NCBI RefSeq assembly: GCF_030695065.1
Contig: NZ_JAUYTR010000023.1
Location: forward strand, 434,001-498,000
Direction of reading: 5' to 3'
From: Sediminibacterium sp.
Lineage (GTDB): Bacteria > Bacteroidota > Bacteroidia > Chitinophagales > Chitinophagaceae
Length of the DNA: 64,000 nucleotides
Position numbers and translations under genes: made by a program. The notes under the pieces were generated by a model. That model was not told the DNA's origin, searched no databases, and saw nothing but the letters and a program-made list of their open reading frames with translations. Each line of letters starts with the position of its first letter. Positions within the stretch are counted from its first letter, which is position 1. Positions 35,751-45,297 of this stretch are shown in pieces.

Positions 35751-38095
35751 GAAACGATTCTCAGTTTTGCGTAATTCAACATAATCTTCTTTTCTCCATT
35801 TTGCGCAAAGTCAATGGTAGCAACCGGATTATGTGCTGAACCCTCCATGGCTTTCACTATTCCAAAACCAAATTTTTGGTGTTCTACTTTTTGGCCTACT
35901 TCTAAACCAGAAGTATCACTAGGCGCAAAATCAGCAGATGGAATATGGGCTACTACTTTGGGTGCCAATGGTTGAATGGGCATGTATTCAGGTCTGCTAC
36001 TTGCTGGTTTTTTTGATGGCGGCGGACCATATTTATTTGCAGCTTGTTGAGACGCATTTCCAAAACCTCTTTGCATTCGTTCATATGCAGAGCCCCATTC
36101 GGATCCAGCATGATTTCTAGCACCACCACCTGCATATGTTTTGTCAATAGATTCTTCAGGCATTTCGTCTATAAATCGACTGGGTTCATTTTGAACCAAC
36201 TGACCAAAACGATACCTTGAATTGGCATAAGTTAACCATAGTCTTTGTTTGGCTCTGGTAACGGCAACATAAAACAATCTTCTTTCTTCTTCTAATTCTT
36301 CTCTAGTATTAATACTCATTGAATTTGGAAAAAGGGTTTCTTCAATTCCACCAACAAATACACAGCCAAATTCTAGACCTTTTGCAGCATGTATGGTCAT
36401 CAATTTTACTACATCATTGTTTTCTTTGTCATCGTCGGCATCGGTTAACAAAGTAATTTGCTGTAAATAGGATCCTAACGTTTTATCGCCTAACTCTCCG
36501 TCTTCGTTACTAGGGCTTTCGGTCCACTCTTTAATAGAGTTGAATAATTCTTGTACGTTTTCGTAACGGGCAAGTCCCTCTGTTGTTTTATCGTTGAACA
36601 GTTCCTTTACCAAACTGGTATGCTTACCCACTTGTGTGGCTACATCAAAAGCATTTTTATCTGTTAACATGCTTTGGAAATAGCGAATCATCGTAGTGAA
36701 GTTTTGCAATGCCTCTAGTGTTCCCGACTTAAATCCAAATTCCCCTGCCCTGCTCACTACATTAAACATGGGAATATTTTGTTCATTGGCAATGATGACT
36801 AATTTTTCAATAGTTGTTTTGCCAATACCCCTAACAGGATAATTAATGATTCTTTTCAATGCTTCTTCATCATTCGTATTTACAATCACCCTTAAATACG
36901 CAAGAATATCTTTGATTTCTTTTCTTTGATAAAAGCTTACGCCCCCATAAATTCGGTAAGCAATCCCCATTTTTCTTAAGCTTTCTTCAAAAGATCGGCT
37001 CTGGGCATTTGTTCGGTAAAGAATGGCAAAATCCTTATTAAAATAATGATTGCGAAGTTTTTGTTCTTGTATGGTATCGGCAACAAATTTTCCCTCTTCA
37101 TTATCGGTCATGGTTCTCACCAACTTAATCTTTTCGCCTTCTTCGTTTTCGGTCCAAAGATTTTTGGGTATTTGTCCTTTGTTATTTTTAATAACTTGAT
37201 TGGCTACTTTTAAAATTTGTTGACTGCTTCTGTAATTCTGTTCCAGTTTCACCACTTTTACATCGTCGTAGTCTTTCTGAAATTGTAAAATATTTTCAAT
37301 GGTGGCTCCTCTAAAACTATAAATACTTTGCGCATCATCACCTACTACACAAATATTTTCATGTGCTGCAGCTAAGAGCTTGCTAATTTGATACTGAACA
37401 GGATTGGTATCTTGGTACTCGTCTATAAGTAAATATTTAAACTTATGCTGGTACTTGTGTAATGCTTCAGGAAAATTATTCAGCAGCTCATACATTTTCA
37501 ATAACAAGTCATCAAAATCCATTGCGCCGTTTTTGAAACAACGCTTTGCGTATGCGGCATATACTTGCGAAATAGCAGGCCTGTTTGATCTTGCATCTTC
37601 TTGCTGAATGGCATAATCGGTTGCATATTCTGCAGGACCTACTAAAGCGTTTTTTGCTGAAGAAATTCTATTACCAACAATATTGGGTTTATAATGTTTG
37701 TCGTCTAAATGCAATTCATTGATGACTGTTTTTAAAACAGAACGGCTGTCATCAGTATCGTAAATGGTGAAATTACTAGGGTATCCTAATTTACCAGCTT
37801 CCGCCCTAAGTATTCTGGCAAATACACTGTGGAAGGTTCCAACGTATAAATTTCTAGCTTCCGCATTACCAAGAATTTTTTCAATTCTTTCTTTCATCTC
37901 TGCTGCAGCCTTATTGGTAAATGTAAGTGCTAGTATATTAAATGCATCTACTCCATTTGCCATTAAATGTGCAATTCGGGTAGTTAATACTTTGGTTTTT
38001 CCACTGCCTGCACCGGCAACAATCATCAATGGCCCTTTAATATGTGTAACCGCTTCCCGTTGAGACTCATTAAGTCCATTCAAATAATCCTGCAT
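35747..38095 (-). CDS. uvrD: UvrD/PcrA-type DNA helicase
   Basis: 782 residues, superfamily 1A. Motifs in order: LNESQREAVTHIKGPLMIVA (Q motif), AGAGSGKTKVLTTRI (Walker A), LTFTNKAAAEMKERI, DEYQDTNPVQY (Walker B), QNYRSSQQIL, MTIHAAKGLEFGCVFV and VAVTRAKQRLWL. The C-terminal end GQKVEHQKFGFGIV is the Tudor-like RNA-polymerase-binding domain of PcrA/UvrD. It unwinds DNA in repair and removes stalled transcription complexes. The linker before this tail is rich in Pro, Ala and Ser. Confidence 0.96.
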   Translation of the reverse strand: MQDYLNGLNESQREAVTHIKGPLMIVAGAGSGKTKVLTTRIAHLMANGVDAFNILALTFTNKAAAEMKERIEKILGNAEARNLYVGTFHSVFARILRAEAGKLGYPSNFTIYDTDDSRSVLKTVINELHLDDKHYKPNIVGNRISSAKNALVGPAEYATDYAIQQEDARSNRPAISQVYAAYAKRCFKNGAMDFDDLLLKMYELLNNFPEALHKYQHKFKYLLIDEYQDTNPVQYQISKLLAAAHENICVVGDDAQSIYSFRGATIENILQFQKDYDDVKVVKLEQNYRSSQQILKVANQVIKNNKGQIPKNLWTENEEGEKIKLVRTMTDNEEGKFVADTIQEQKLRNHYFNKDFAILYRTNAQSRSFEESLRKMGIAYRIYGGVSFYQRKEIKDILAYLRVIVNTNDEEALKRIINYPVRGIGKTTIEKLVIIANEQNIPMFNVVSRAGEFGFKSGTLEALQNFTTMIRYFQSMLTDKNAFDVATQVGKHTSLVKELFNDKTTEGLARYENVQELFNSIKEWTESPSNEDGELGDKTLGSYLQQITLLTDADDDKENNDVVKLMTIHAAKGLEFGCVFVGGIEETLFPNSMSINTREELEEERRLFYVAVTRAKQRLWLTYANSRYRFGQLVQNEPSRFIDEMPEESIDKTYAGGGARNHAGSEWGSAYERMQRGFGNASQQAANKYGPPPSKKPASSRPEYMPIQPLAPKVVAHIPSADFAPSDTSGLEVGQKVEHQKFGFGIVKAMEGSAHNPVATIDFAQNGEKKIMLNYAKLRIVS

Positions 38096-38134
38096 ACTAA
38101 TAAATTCAAACGCAAGATAGGCTAAGGTTGGCTT

Positions 38135-40531
38135 TTATAAACGGTGAATTCCGGTATAGTGCAGAATTAGTTTAAACAGTTCAGCAGGTATAAAGGGTTT
38201 TACTACTATATCATTTATCCCGGTGCTTTTTATACGATCTTCTATTTCTCTAGGTAAGCTAGCTGTTAAAGCAATAATGGGTGTTGTTACACCACGATCT
38301 CTTAAAATACGGGTGGCTTCATACCCATCCATCACAGGCATATGCATGTCCATTAAAATAATCTGATGAATAGTTGGGTTAAATAGATCAACCGCTTCTT
38401 GTCCGTTTTGTGCAATATCAACTGTAGCACCCCATTTACCTAAAAAAGTTTTTGCTACTAAAATATTTACCTCGTTGTCTTCTACCAATAAAATAGACAT
38501 ACCAGTTAGGGGCTTGCTATCTTCGGTAGGTGCTAAGCTTATCTCAATCTCTTTTTCCTTTGAAACAGGAGCAAAAATTGGGTAGTTAATTTCAAAGTAA
38601 AACACAGAACCGTTATCAGGTTCACTTTTAAGTTGAAGACTGGATCCTTGTAATTCTAATAATTTTTTACTTATAGCTAACCCCAAACCCGTACCGCCAA
38701 AATTTCTAGAAGTACTATTGTCTGCTTGAGTAAACTGATCAAAAATTAATTGTTGTTTCTCTTGTGCAATTCCAATTCCGGTGTCTTCTATTTCTATTAG
38801 TAAGCGAACACTGGTAGCATCCTGCGCTTTAACACTTATTCTTAATTCTACATAACCCTTTTTGGTAAACTTAATGGCATTGTGTATAAGGTTACCAATG
38901 ATTTGACTTGTTCTTGTAGGGTCTCCAATAAGCTTGGATTTTAATTGATCATCAATCAAAATCCTCAAATCAATTCCTTTGTCTTTTGCAAGGGTTCTAA
39001 AACCTGAAATTAGTTTATTCGCAATATTATTGAGATCCATTTCTATGGATTCAAAGCCAATTTTTCCTGCTTCAATTTTATTATAGTCTAAAATATCATT
39101 TACGATTGATAATAGATTATTAGCCGAAAACAAGAGCACATTCAATTGTTCTTTTTGATCTTCAGAAGGCTTTTCCATTAGCATGATATTGGTCATACCT
39201 AAAATGGAATTTAGCGGGGTTCTAATTTCATGAGACATAGTGCTCAGAAAATCATTTTTTGCTTTGAGCCCTTGCTCAGCTTCTTTTTTAGCTTCCTTTA
39301 AAATGTATGCGAATCTAAATGATAATATTAGCGACTGGAAAAAGAAGAAAGAGAGATAGCCAAAAAATAGGACAAATCGAGGAGGCTGAATTATATTAAA
39401 ATACTTAAGATTAATTAAAAGGAATATGATTAACAAAATACCCGTACTCAGCAAAGCATATTTGGCACCTAGCTTTTTGTTTACATAAGCCTTAATATAA
39501 ATATAGAATGCATGTCCAATTACAGTGAACATTACAATTAAGAAAGGATTGATTAATTGAGTAAAAATACTAGGAGGGAAAATAATTACAGTTAAACATA
39601 GAAGAGTAGCTAAACTTGCTTCAACATAAAGTAGCCATTTATTGGTTTCGTCTGGGAATAAATACTTTGTGTAAAACATGAAAAATATTACACTAATAAA
39701 AAGGCTGAGGTATTCTAAATGCACACCAATTATCCAAGGAAAATGGGGGAACAAGCTATGTAAAACATAATTATCAGAACCAATGATTCTGTAGCTATAT
39801 GCAATACAAAATAAGGAGAAGAATAAAATAACTTTATCGTGCTTGCCAAAATAAAACAATCCAATAAAAAATAGGCCCCCCATCAATAAAGCACCAGCCA
39901 ACAATAAATCAAAACCATCTTCTGCAGCTTTATCAGATTGAAGTAGTTGATGGTTACCAATCAATATGGGTTTATATGGGCCCCCTTTAGAATGTCGAAA
40001 ATTGGCTATTTGTAGTATTAAGTCTAAAGTGTCAACAGAAGGAAGCGCTACTACTTGTTCTAACCATTGCTCCCTTGTACTTTCTTTATTCGTTCCTGGA
40101 ACTCCTGCATTGGCCAGTGGTTTTCCATTCACCAGTAATTGAAAAGAGCAGTAAGTGTCGGGTAATTTGATGGCTAAATGATGCTGCTGTTTACTATTTA
40201 CAATTACCCTTACTGTATGGCTTGCAAATCCTTTTGCTGGCAGAGATTTTCCATTTATGATTGTGTTATTCCAATGATTTGGAAAATAAGTATATGCAGT
40301 TGGAATGGAATTGGTATCAGATTCTGTTAGCAATTTCTCCCAATAAATACCCCATTCACCAGTAATGGAAACAGGCGTTTGATCAAGATTCGACTTGCTT
40401 AAATCAATAAATCCTTTCTTTACTAAGGGGGTATTAACGGTTTTAGTTTGTGAAGTACCCAATTGCGCCAACCCCATAAAAAGCATCAGCAAAAACAAGC
40501 TGATTCGGATATTGGTACTGTTTGGAAACAT
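38135..40531 (-). CDS. Hybrid histidine kinase with 7TM-DISM-like sensor and receiver domain
   Basis: 798 residues. After a signal peptide (to about 27) comes an extracellular beta-sandwich (about 30-200), seven membrane helices (about 205-400), a coiled coil, HisKA with the phospho-acceptor His in FLSTMSHEIRTPLNS, HATPase with DTGIGIAQEK and GGTGLGLAISKKL, and a C-terminal receiver with VEDNEVN, the phosphorylatable Asp in LMDMHMPVMDGYE and VVKPF. It senses an external or membrane signal; output must go through a separate protein. No response regulator gene is adjacent. The gene ends 39 bp before uvrD starts. Confidence 0.92.
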   Translation of the reverse strand: MFPNSTNIRISLFLLMLFMGLAQLGTSQTKTVNTPLVKKGFIDLSKSNLDQTPVSITGEWGIYWEKLLTESDTNSIPTAYTYFPNHWNNTIINGKSLPAKGFASHTVRVIVNSKQQHHLAIKLPDTYCSFQLLVNGKPLANAGVPGTNKESTREQWLEQVVALPSVDTLDLILQIANFRHSKGGPYKPILIGNHQLLQSDKAAEDGFDLLLAGALLMGGLFFIGLFYFGKHDKVILFFSLFCIAYSYRIIGSDNYVLHSLFPHFPWIIGVHLEYLSLFISVIFFMFYTKYLFPDETNKWLLYVEASLATLLCLTVIIFPPSIFTQLINPFLIVMFTVIGHAFYIYIKAYVNKKLGAKYALLSTGILLIIFLLINLKYFNIIQPPRFVLFFGYLSFFFFQSLILSFRFAYILKEAKKEAEQGLKAKNDFLSTMSHEIRTPLNSILGMTNIMLMEKPSEDQKEQLNVLLFSANNLLSIVNDILDYNKIEAGKIGFESIEMDLNNIANKLISGFRTLAKDKGIDLRILIDDQLKSKLIGDPTRTSQIIGNLIHNAIKFTKKGYVELRISVKAQDATSVRLLIEIEDTGIGIAQEKQQLIFDQFTQADNSTSRNFGGTGLGLAISKKLLELQGSSLQLKSEPDNGSVFYFEINYPIFAPVSKEKEIEISLAPTEDSKPLTGMSILLVEDNEVNILVAKTFLGKWGATVDIAQNGQEAVDLFNPTIHQIILMDMHMPVMDGYEATRILRDRGVTTPIIALTASLPREIEDRIKSTGINDIVVKPFIPAELFKLILHYTGIHRL

Positions 40532-40572
40532 AGGGCTTATTGGATATTCAATTTATGATATATATCTAATAT

Positions 40573-40609
40573 AAAAAAAACGCCAACCCTTTTTAATTGG
40601 GTTAACGTT
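40573..40609 (-). terminator. Intrinsic terminator downstream of the OmpA lipoprotein gene
   Basis: On the minus strand AACGTTAACCC pairs with GGGTTGGCGTT (two U-G wobbles in RNA) across a 9-nt loop, an 11-bp stem followed by a run of eight T. It lies 28 bp beyond the OmpA stop and before the hybrid kinase gene. It is the clearest Rho-independent terminator in the window. Confidence 0.85.
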
Positions 40610-40636
40610 CTATTAGCAGCATTTAACAAATTGTTG

Positions 40637-41527
40637 TTATTTTTTTCTTTCCAATAATTTGAAGAATTGGTCTAATTGAGGAATAATCACGATTCTGGTT
40701 CTTCTGTTTGCAGCCCTTCCTTCAGCTGTTGAGTTATCTGTTAAAGGAACAAACTCTCCTCTACCTGCAGCAGTCATTCTTTTAGGATTCATTCCATAAG
40801 ACTCTTGTAAAATTCTTACAACAGTGGTTGCTCTTTTAACACTCAAATCCCAGTTGTCTATCATTCCGCCGCCTTTAATTAACGGAATAGAATCTGTATG
40901 ACCTTCCACTAAAAATTCAATGTCAGGTTGTGCATTCAACACTTTGGCAACTTTTCCTAATACTTCTTTTGCTCTTTCGGTTACTTCATAACTACCACTC
41001 TTGAATAACAATTTATCAGAAATATCAACATATACTACACCCTTGTCTACTTTAATATTTACATCTTTGTCGTCAATATTACCCAATACCCCTTTTAGGT
41101 TCATTACCAATGCCATGTTCAAAGAATCCTTTCTGGCAATAGAGCCTTGTAGGTCTTGAATGTATAAGTCTTTGGCACCAATATTTTCCAGTGATCTTCT
41201 AATGCTCTCGGCTTGAGCACCTGTTACCACAGAAAGGTCTTTTAATTGATTCAATACCAAATTGTTGGTTTGCTTTACATAATCCAACTGAGAACTGGTT
41301 GTGTTTAATAAGGCATCAGCAGATTGCTTCTGTGTTTGCAGATTACTAATTTGGTTCTTCGATTTACTCAATTCTTCTTCTAATGTTCTATACTTTCCTT
41401 GCAATTCAGCATAAGCGCCATTTAATTCGCCATATCTGGCTTCGGCCTGTCTTAATTGTTTCGGGCTAACACAAGCAAATAAAGTAAAGGAAGCCAAAGC
41501 GGCAAATGTGTAGATTTTCATTTTCAT
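40637..41527 (-). CDS. OmpA-family peptidoglycan-binding lipoprotein
   Basis: 296 residues. Signal peptide with lipobox LFAC; a coiled-coil stretch (about 25-115, rich in Glu, Gln, Leu) follows; the C-terminal OmpA domain (about 165-290) has VEGHTDSIPL, NWDLSVKRA, AAGRGEFVP and NRRTRIVI, the residues that bind diaminopimelate in peptidoglycan. It probably links the outer membrane to the cell wall or supports a motor or secretion complex. A strong terminator follows its stop. Confidence 0.92.
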   Translation of the reverse strand: MKMKIYTFAALASFTLFACVSPKQLRQAEARYGELNGAYAELQGKYRTLEEELSKSKNQISNLQTQKQSADALLNTTSSQLDYVKQTNNLVLNQLKDLSVVTGAQAESIRRSLENIGAKDLYIQDLQGSIARKDSLNMALVMNLKGVLGNIDDKDVNIKVDKGVVYVDISDKLLFKSGSYEVTERAKEVLGKVAKVLNAQPDIEFLVEGHTDSIPLIKGGGMIDNWDLSVKRATTVVRILQESYGMNPKRMTAAGRGEFVPLTDNSTAEGRAANRRTRIVIIPQLDQFFKLLERKK

Positions 41528-41560
41528 TGGTCTTACATATTATTTATAATAGGGTGCAAG

Positions 41561-43207
41561 TTATGCAAAAACCACTTTTACTGTTGCGTTATACCAATTG
41601 TTATAATAGTCTTTAAAGGTTTCGTCTAAAACTTTACGTTTTATTTTGAGCGTAGGGGTTAAAATACCATTTTGAATAGTCCACTCTTCAGCCATAATGA
41701 TCAGTTTAGCCAATTGCTCGTGGTGTTCTAATTCTTGGTTAATTTTTTCTAATAATTGGTGCAAGTGTTCTTGCAAATTGGTTTCTGCCAATTGTCTGGC
41801 ATGTTCAGATAAAGTGCACAATAATAATGGTGCTGGCATACCCCATCCTACTACACAAGCTTGGGCAATCATGGCATCAGACAATACTTTAGATTCAATT
41901 GGAGCTGGTGCAACATACTTACCCTTACTGGTTTTGAACTGGTCTTTAATTCTTCCGGTGATTTTTAAGTAGCCTTCTGTATCAATATGTCCTTCGTCTC
42001 CTGTTTTTAAATACTCGTCTTCAAACATTTCAGCAGTTAATACTGGTTCTTTATAATACCCTAACATATTGGCTTCGCTCTTCACCAACACTTCATTTTG
42101 TTCACTTAGTTTAACTGTTACACCAGGATAAGATTGACCTACGGTACCAAACTTACAAGCCCCCTTTCTATTGGAATGAGACAAAGCAGAATTTTCGGTC
42201 ATTCCGTAAGCTTCCTGAATTTCCATTCCTATTTGGTAAAACCAGTCTAAAACCATAGGATTAATAGGCGATGCACCAGTGTACAAATGCTTCACCCTTC
42301 CTAAGCCCAATTTTTTCCGAATCATTTTTTTGATAATGGAAGAAATCAGTGGAATTTTTAATAGCCTAGTCAATTTTTGTTGCGGCATTTTACGCAATAT
42401 TTCCTCTCTAATTTTTTCCCAGATTCGGGGAACAGCTAAAAAAATAGTGGGTTGCGTATATTGAAGGTTCTTCGAAAAAGAATCCATGGTCTCTACAAAA
42501 TGAATACAACCTCCTGTAAAAATTGCTCCACATTCAACCAACATTCTCTCTGCAACATGGCAGAGTGGTAAATAAGAGAAAAACACTTCGTCCTTTAATG
42601 GAGGCGTACTTTCTAAAAATGAATACACTGCAAAAGACATGGTATGGTTACTATGCATCACCCCCTTAGGTGCGCCTGTGGTTCCTGAAGTATAAATGAT
42701 GCATGAGAGTGCTTTAGCATCAAGCGGGGTAAGCTCGGTTAATGGCGAAGTAGATTGTACTAAATCATCCCAGTTTAAACAACCTCCATTTAAATAAAAC
42801 GGAAAACTGATTTGGGTCATATCTTCTGGTATGCCCATTCTAATTAATTCTGGGTTATCTAGCTTTCCAACAAATATGGTCTTGGCTTCGCTGTGCAATA
42901 AAATTTCATTTACCGCATTGCTGGTAATATTTGGATACAAAGGAACAGCAACCATACCAGCCATATTGATGGCTAAATCGGCCATGATCCAATGTGCACA
43001 GTTTTTACTCAATACGGCTACTTTATCGCCTTGTTGTAAACCAGATTGTTGCAACCAAGCGGCCATTGATCTAATTTCTTTACCTGCTTTAGACCAAGTA
43101 AATTCCTGGTAAACCCCTTTTACGGGTTCAGATAGAAACAATTTATTGGGTTGGCTTTCTTCGAAAAAGCAAAAACGATCAATGATGGTTGGATAAGCGT
43201 TTATCAT
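41561..43207 (-). CDS. Long-chain fatty acid-CoA ligase (AMP-forming)
   Basis: 548 residues. Adenylation motifs: IIYTSGTTGAPKGVMH (P-loop), EAYGMTE, YLKTGDEGHID and GRIKDQFKTSKGKYV with the catalytic Lys region downstream. It activates fatty acids with ATP and CoA. The upstream acyltransferase gene on the same strand is 2 bp away, so activated acyl-CoA could feed it directly. The OmpA lipoprotein gene follows 33 bp downstream. Length is a little short for FadD15-like proteins but complete. Confidence 0.9.
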   Translation of the reverse strand: MINAYPTIIDRFCFFEESQPNKLFLSEPVKGVYQEFTWSKAGKEIRSMAAWLQQSGLQQGDKVAVLSKNCAHWIMADLAINMAGMVAVPLYPNITSNAVNEILLHSEAKTIFVGKLDNPELIRMGIPEDMTQISFPFYLNGGCLNWDDLVQSTSPLTELTPLDAKALSCIIYTSGTTGAPKGVMHSNHTMSFAVYSFLESTPPLKDEVFFSYLPLCHVAERMLVECGAIFTGGCIHFVETMDSFSKNLQYTQPTIFLAVPRIWEKIREEILRKMPQQKLTRLLKIPLISSIIKKMIRKKLGLGRVKHLYTGASPINPMVLDWFYQIGMEIQEAYGMTENSALSHSNRKGACKFGTVGQSYPGVTVKLSEQNEVLVKSEANMLGYYKEPVLTAEMFEDEYLKTGDEGHIDTEGYLKITGRIKDQFKTSKGKYVAPAPIESKVLSDAMIAQACVVGWGMPAPLLLCTLSEHARQLAETNLQEHLHQLLEKINQELEHHEQLAKLIIMAEEWTIQNGILTPTLKIKRKVLDETFKDYYNNWYNATVKVVFA

Positions 43208-43209
43208 AA

Positions 43210-43779
43210 TTAGTTGGGGGCTTTTTGATCTAAATGTTGTAAACCGTATTCGGGTATTTTGCCATCTTTATCAGCAAAATAATGAATGATGTATTGAAAG
43301 TCTGCTTCCATATTACCAGTTGGCATAAAGGGTTTAGAGAAAGTGATTTGTTTTCTTCCAAAATCTAAACCAGCCAAAACAATGGGTACGCCCGCTTTAT
43401 GGGCAATATGATAGAATCCAGTTCTTAGTTTCTCTACTTTTTTTCGTGTGCCTTCGGGTGATAAAGCCAATACAAAAGAGTCGCTAGCATTAAATTTTTC
43501 CACTACTTGGTCAACCACATTATTGTTGCTGAATCGATCAACCGGAAAACCACCAACTTTTCTAAAAAAGAATCCAAAACGTCCATTGAATAATTCTGCC
43601 TTACCTAAAAACTTTAAATGATAGAGTCTAAGTTTACTTCTCACAGCTAAGCCCACAACAAAATCCCAAGCACTGGTATGAGGGCCAACAGCAATGACAC
43701 ATTTTTTCAGGTGATAGGGAAATTCATCACGAATAGTCCATCCCTGCAGTTGCAGAAAAAGGTTCCAGCATACACGCAT
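43210..43779 (-). CDS. 1-acyl-glycerol-3-phosphate acyltransferase-like protein
   Basis: 189 residues, compact PlsC-superfamily protein. The catalytic HX4D motif is GPHTSAWDF near residue 34 and the second motif is SPEGTRKKVEKLRTGFYHIA (residues about 107-126). It lacks long membrane segments and is shorter than PlsC. Located 2 bp upstream of the acyl-CoA ligase gene, with which it forms an obvious pair. The acceptor may be a lysophospholipid or another lipid. Confidence 0.85.
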   Translation of the reverse strand: MRVCWNLFLQLQGWTIRDEFPYHLKKCVIAVGPHTSAWDFVVGLAVRSKLRLYHLKFLGKAELFNGRFGFFFRKVGGFPVDRFSNNNVVDQVVEKFNASDSFVLALSPEGTRKKVEKLRTGFYHIAHKAGVPIVLAGLDFGRKQITFSKPFMPTGNMEADFQYIIHYFADKDGKIPEYGLQHLDQKAPN

Positions 43780-43841
43780 AGCAATCGATTGGGAAAATCA
43801 AGATAGAAAAAAATGAATAAAAGGGAAAATAAAGTTTTGTG

Positions 43842-44567
43842 CTAGTATTTTAAATAACGAGCACTGGCATAAACCGAATGTGTTAAACTATCCCAGTTAG
43901 CATACCACTGCATAATAATAGTTGATCCGTCTTTTTTAACGATTCTATTTTCAAAGTTGGTTAATTCTTTTCCATGTTTAATTTGAGCAAATGCTTCAAA
44001 TGTTTTTCTTCGGTCCTCCTCAAATACAAAGTCAATATGGTCTTTGCCAATTAACTCCCAATCTTCATAACCCCACAGCGTCTCCACTTGACGATTTATT
44101 CTAACAAATTCTCCTTTTATGTTGAGTACGCATAAAATATCTAATGAAGCGTCTAAAATTTTTCTTAAATCTCTTACAGATTTTTCTAATTGAAGTTCAC
44201 TTTCTACTTGATCGGTTATATCATTCACTAAAGCATAAATACCAGTAATGGTTTCTTCAATTTTGATGGGAATATAAGTGACTACCCAGGTTAATTCCTT
44301 GTTTTTAACAGTCTGAATTTTGCACCTAAATTTTTCGGTAGCACCCGCTTTAGCCAAATTAAACTTTCTAAAAATATCTTCCATTTCTTCGGGCAACATA
44401 AATGGAAAAATGCTCTCACCTTTTAATTTCGATTCAGGGCACTCTAATAAAATAGGCAACTGCTTATTCATTAAAGTGATATTCCCTTCTAAGTCTAATG
44501 AAAATACTGCGTTAGGGTTTTGGTCAAAAAGCAATTGATAGGCGGGCTCGCTATTCATGGTGAACAA
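43842..44567 (-). CDS. Double PAS-domain protein without an output domain
   Basis: 241 residues containing two PAS domains (about 5-120 and 130-237). Typical segments are PNAVFSLDLEGNITLMN and NGDI-like LDILCVLNIKGEFVRINR, DELIGKD-like WELIGKDHIDFVFEEDR and YANWDSLTHSVYASARYL. No kinase, cyclase, phosphodiesterase or DNA-binding domain follows and the frame ends normally, so this is not an obvious truncation of the window's kinase genes. It is divergent from gmk. It may sense a ligand and act through protein contact. Confidence 0.85.
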   Translation of the reverse strand: MFTMNSEPAYQLLFDQNPNAVFSLDLEGNITLMNKQLPILLECPESKLKGESIFPFMLPEEMEDIFRKFNLAKAGATEKFRCKIQTVKNKELTWVVTYIPIKIEETITGIYALVNDITDQVESELQLEKSVRDLRKILDASLDILCVLNIKGEFVRINRQVETLWGYEDWELIGKDHIDFVFEEDRRKTFEAFAQIKHGKELTNFENRIVKKDGSTIIMQWYANWDSLTHSVYASARYLKY

Positions 44568-44649
44568 TTTGAATGCTTTAAAGCAGGTTAACTATCCATT
44601 GTAAATTTCGGATATTATATTGGCTAAAGCAAATAATCGTAGTTATAAA

Positions 44650-44667
44650 CAAATAAATGTTTATTTG
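44650..44667. repeat. Palindrome CAAATAAA-TG-TTTATTTG upstream of gmk
   Basis: Perfect 8-bp arms with a 2-nt spacer, 16 bp before the gmk ATG, in the divergent region shared with the PAS gene. It could be a repressor site. AT-only arms make chance occurrence plausible. Confidence 0.35.
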
Positions 44668-44683
44668 CAGAAAACATTGTTGA

Positions 44684-45274
44684 ATGACAGCCGATAGTCG
44701 TAAAATCATAATCATAGCCGCGCCCTCCGGTTCGGGCAAGACTTCTATTACTCGTTTTTTATTGCAGAAATATCCTGCTTTGTGTTTATCGGTATCTGCA
44801 GCAACAAGAAAACCAAGAGGGGAAGAAAAAGATGGGGTGCATTATCATTTTATTTCTGAAGAAGACTTCAAACATAAAATTGAAGAGAACGCTTTTGTAG
44901 AATGGGAAATGGTATACGAAGGCAGTTATTACGGAACCTTAAAAGCAGAATTAGAGCGCATTTGGAACTTGGGCAAAACCCCTATTTTAGATATTGATGT
45001 AAAAGGGGCCATTCACTTACAAGACCAGTTTCCGAATCGTTGCTTGTCTATATTTATTGAGCCGCCTTCTGTAGCAGAATTAAAAAATCGATTAGAGAGC
45101 AGGGGAACAGAAACCCCTGAAAGCCTTGCTAATCGAGTGAATAAAGCCAGTTATGAACTTTCATTTAAGAATCATTTTCATAAAAATATTTTGAATGACA
45201 ACTTAGAGCGAGCTTGTAAAGAAACCGAAGAAGTCATCAAAGAATTCCTCGGTTGGCAAACGGCTTTAGCTTAA
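44684..45274 (+). CDS. gmk: Guanylate kinase
   Basis: 196 residues with the P-loop IIAAPSGSGKTSI, SVSAATRKPRGEE, GVHYHFISEEDF and the LID/GMP region YYGTLKAE and LDIDVKGA. It phosphorylates GMP to GDP in nucleotide synthesis. Normal length. An SDR gene follows 23 bp later on the same strand. rpoZ, a common partner, is absent here. Confidence 0.97.
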   Translation: MTADSRKIIIIAAPSGSGKTSITRFLLQKYPALCLSVSAATRKPRGEEKDGVHYHFISEEDFKHKIEENAFVEWEMVYEGSYYGTLKAELERIWNLGKTPILDIDVKGAIHLQDQFPNRCLSIFIEPPSVAELKNRLESRGTETPESLANRVNKASYELSFKNHFHKNILNDNLERACKETEEVIKEFLGWQTALA

Positions 45275-45297
45275 ATTGAGTAACTAACTTTTTGTAT

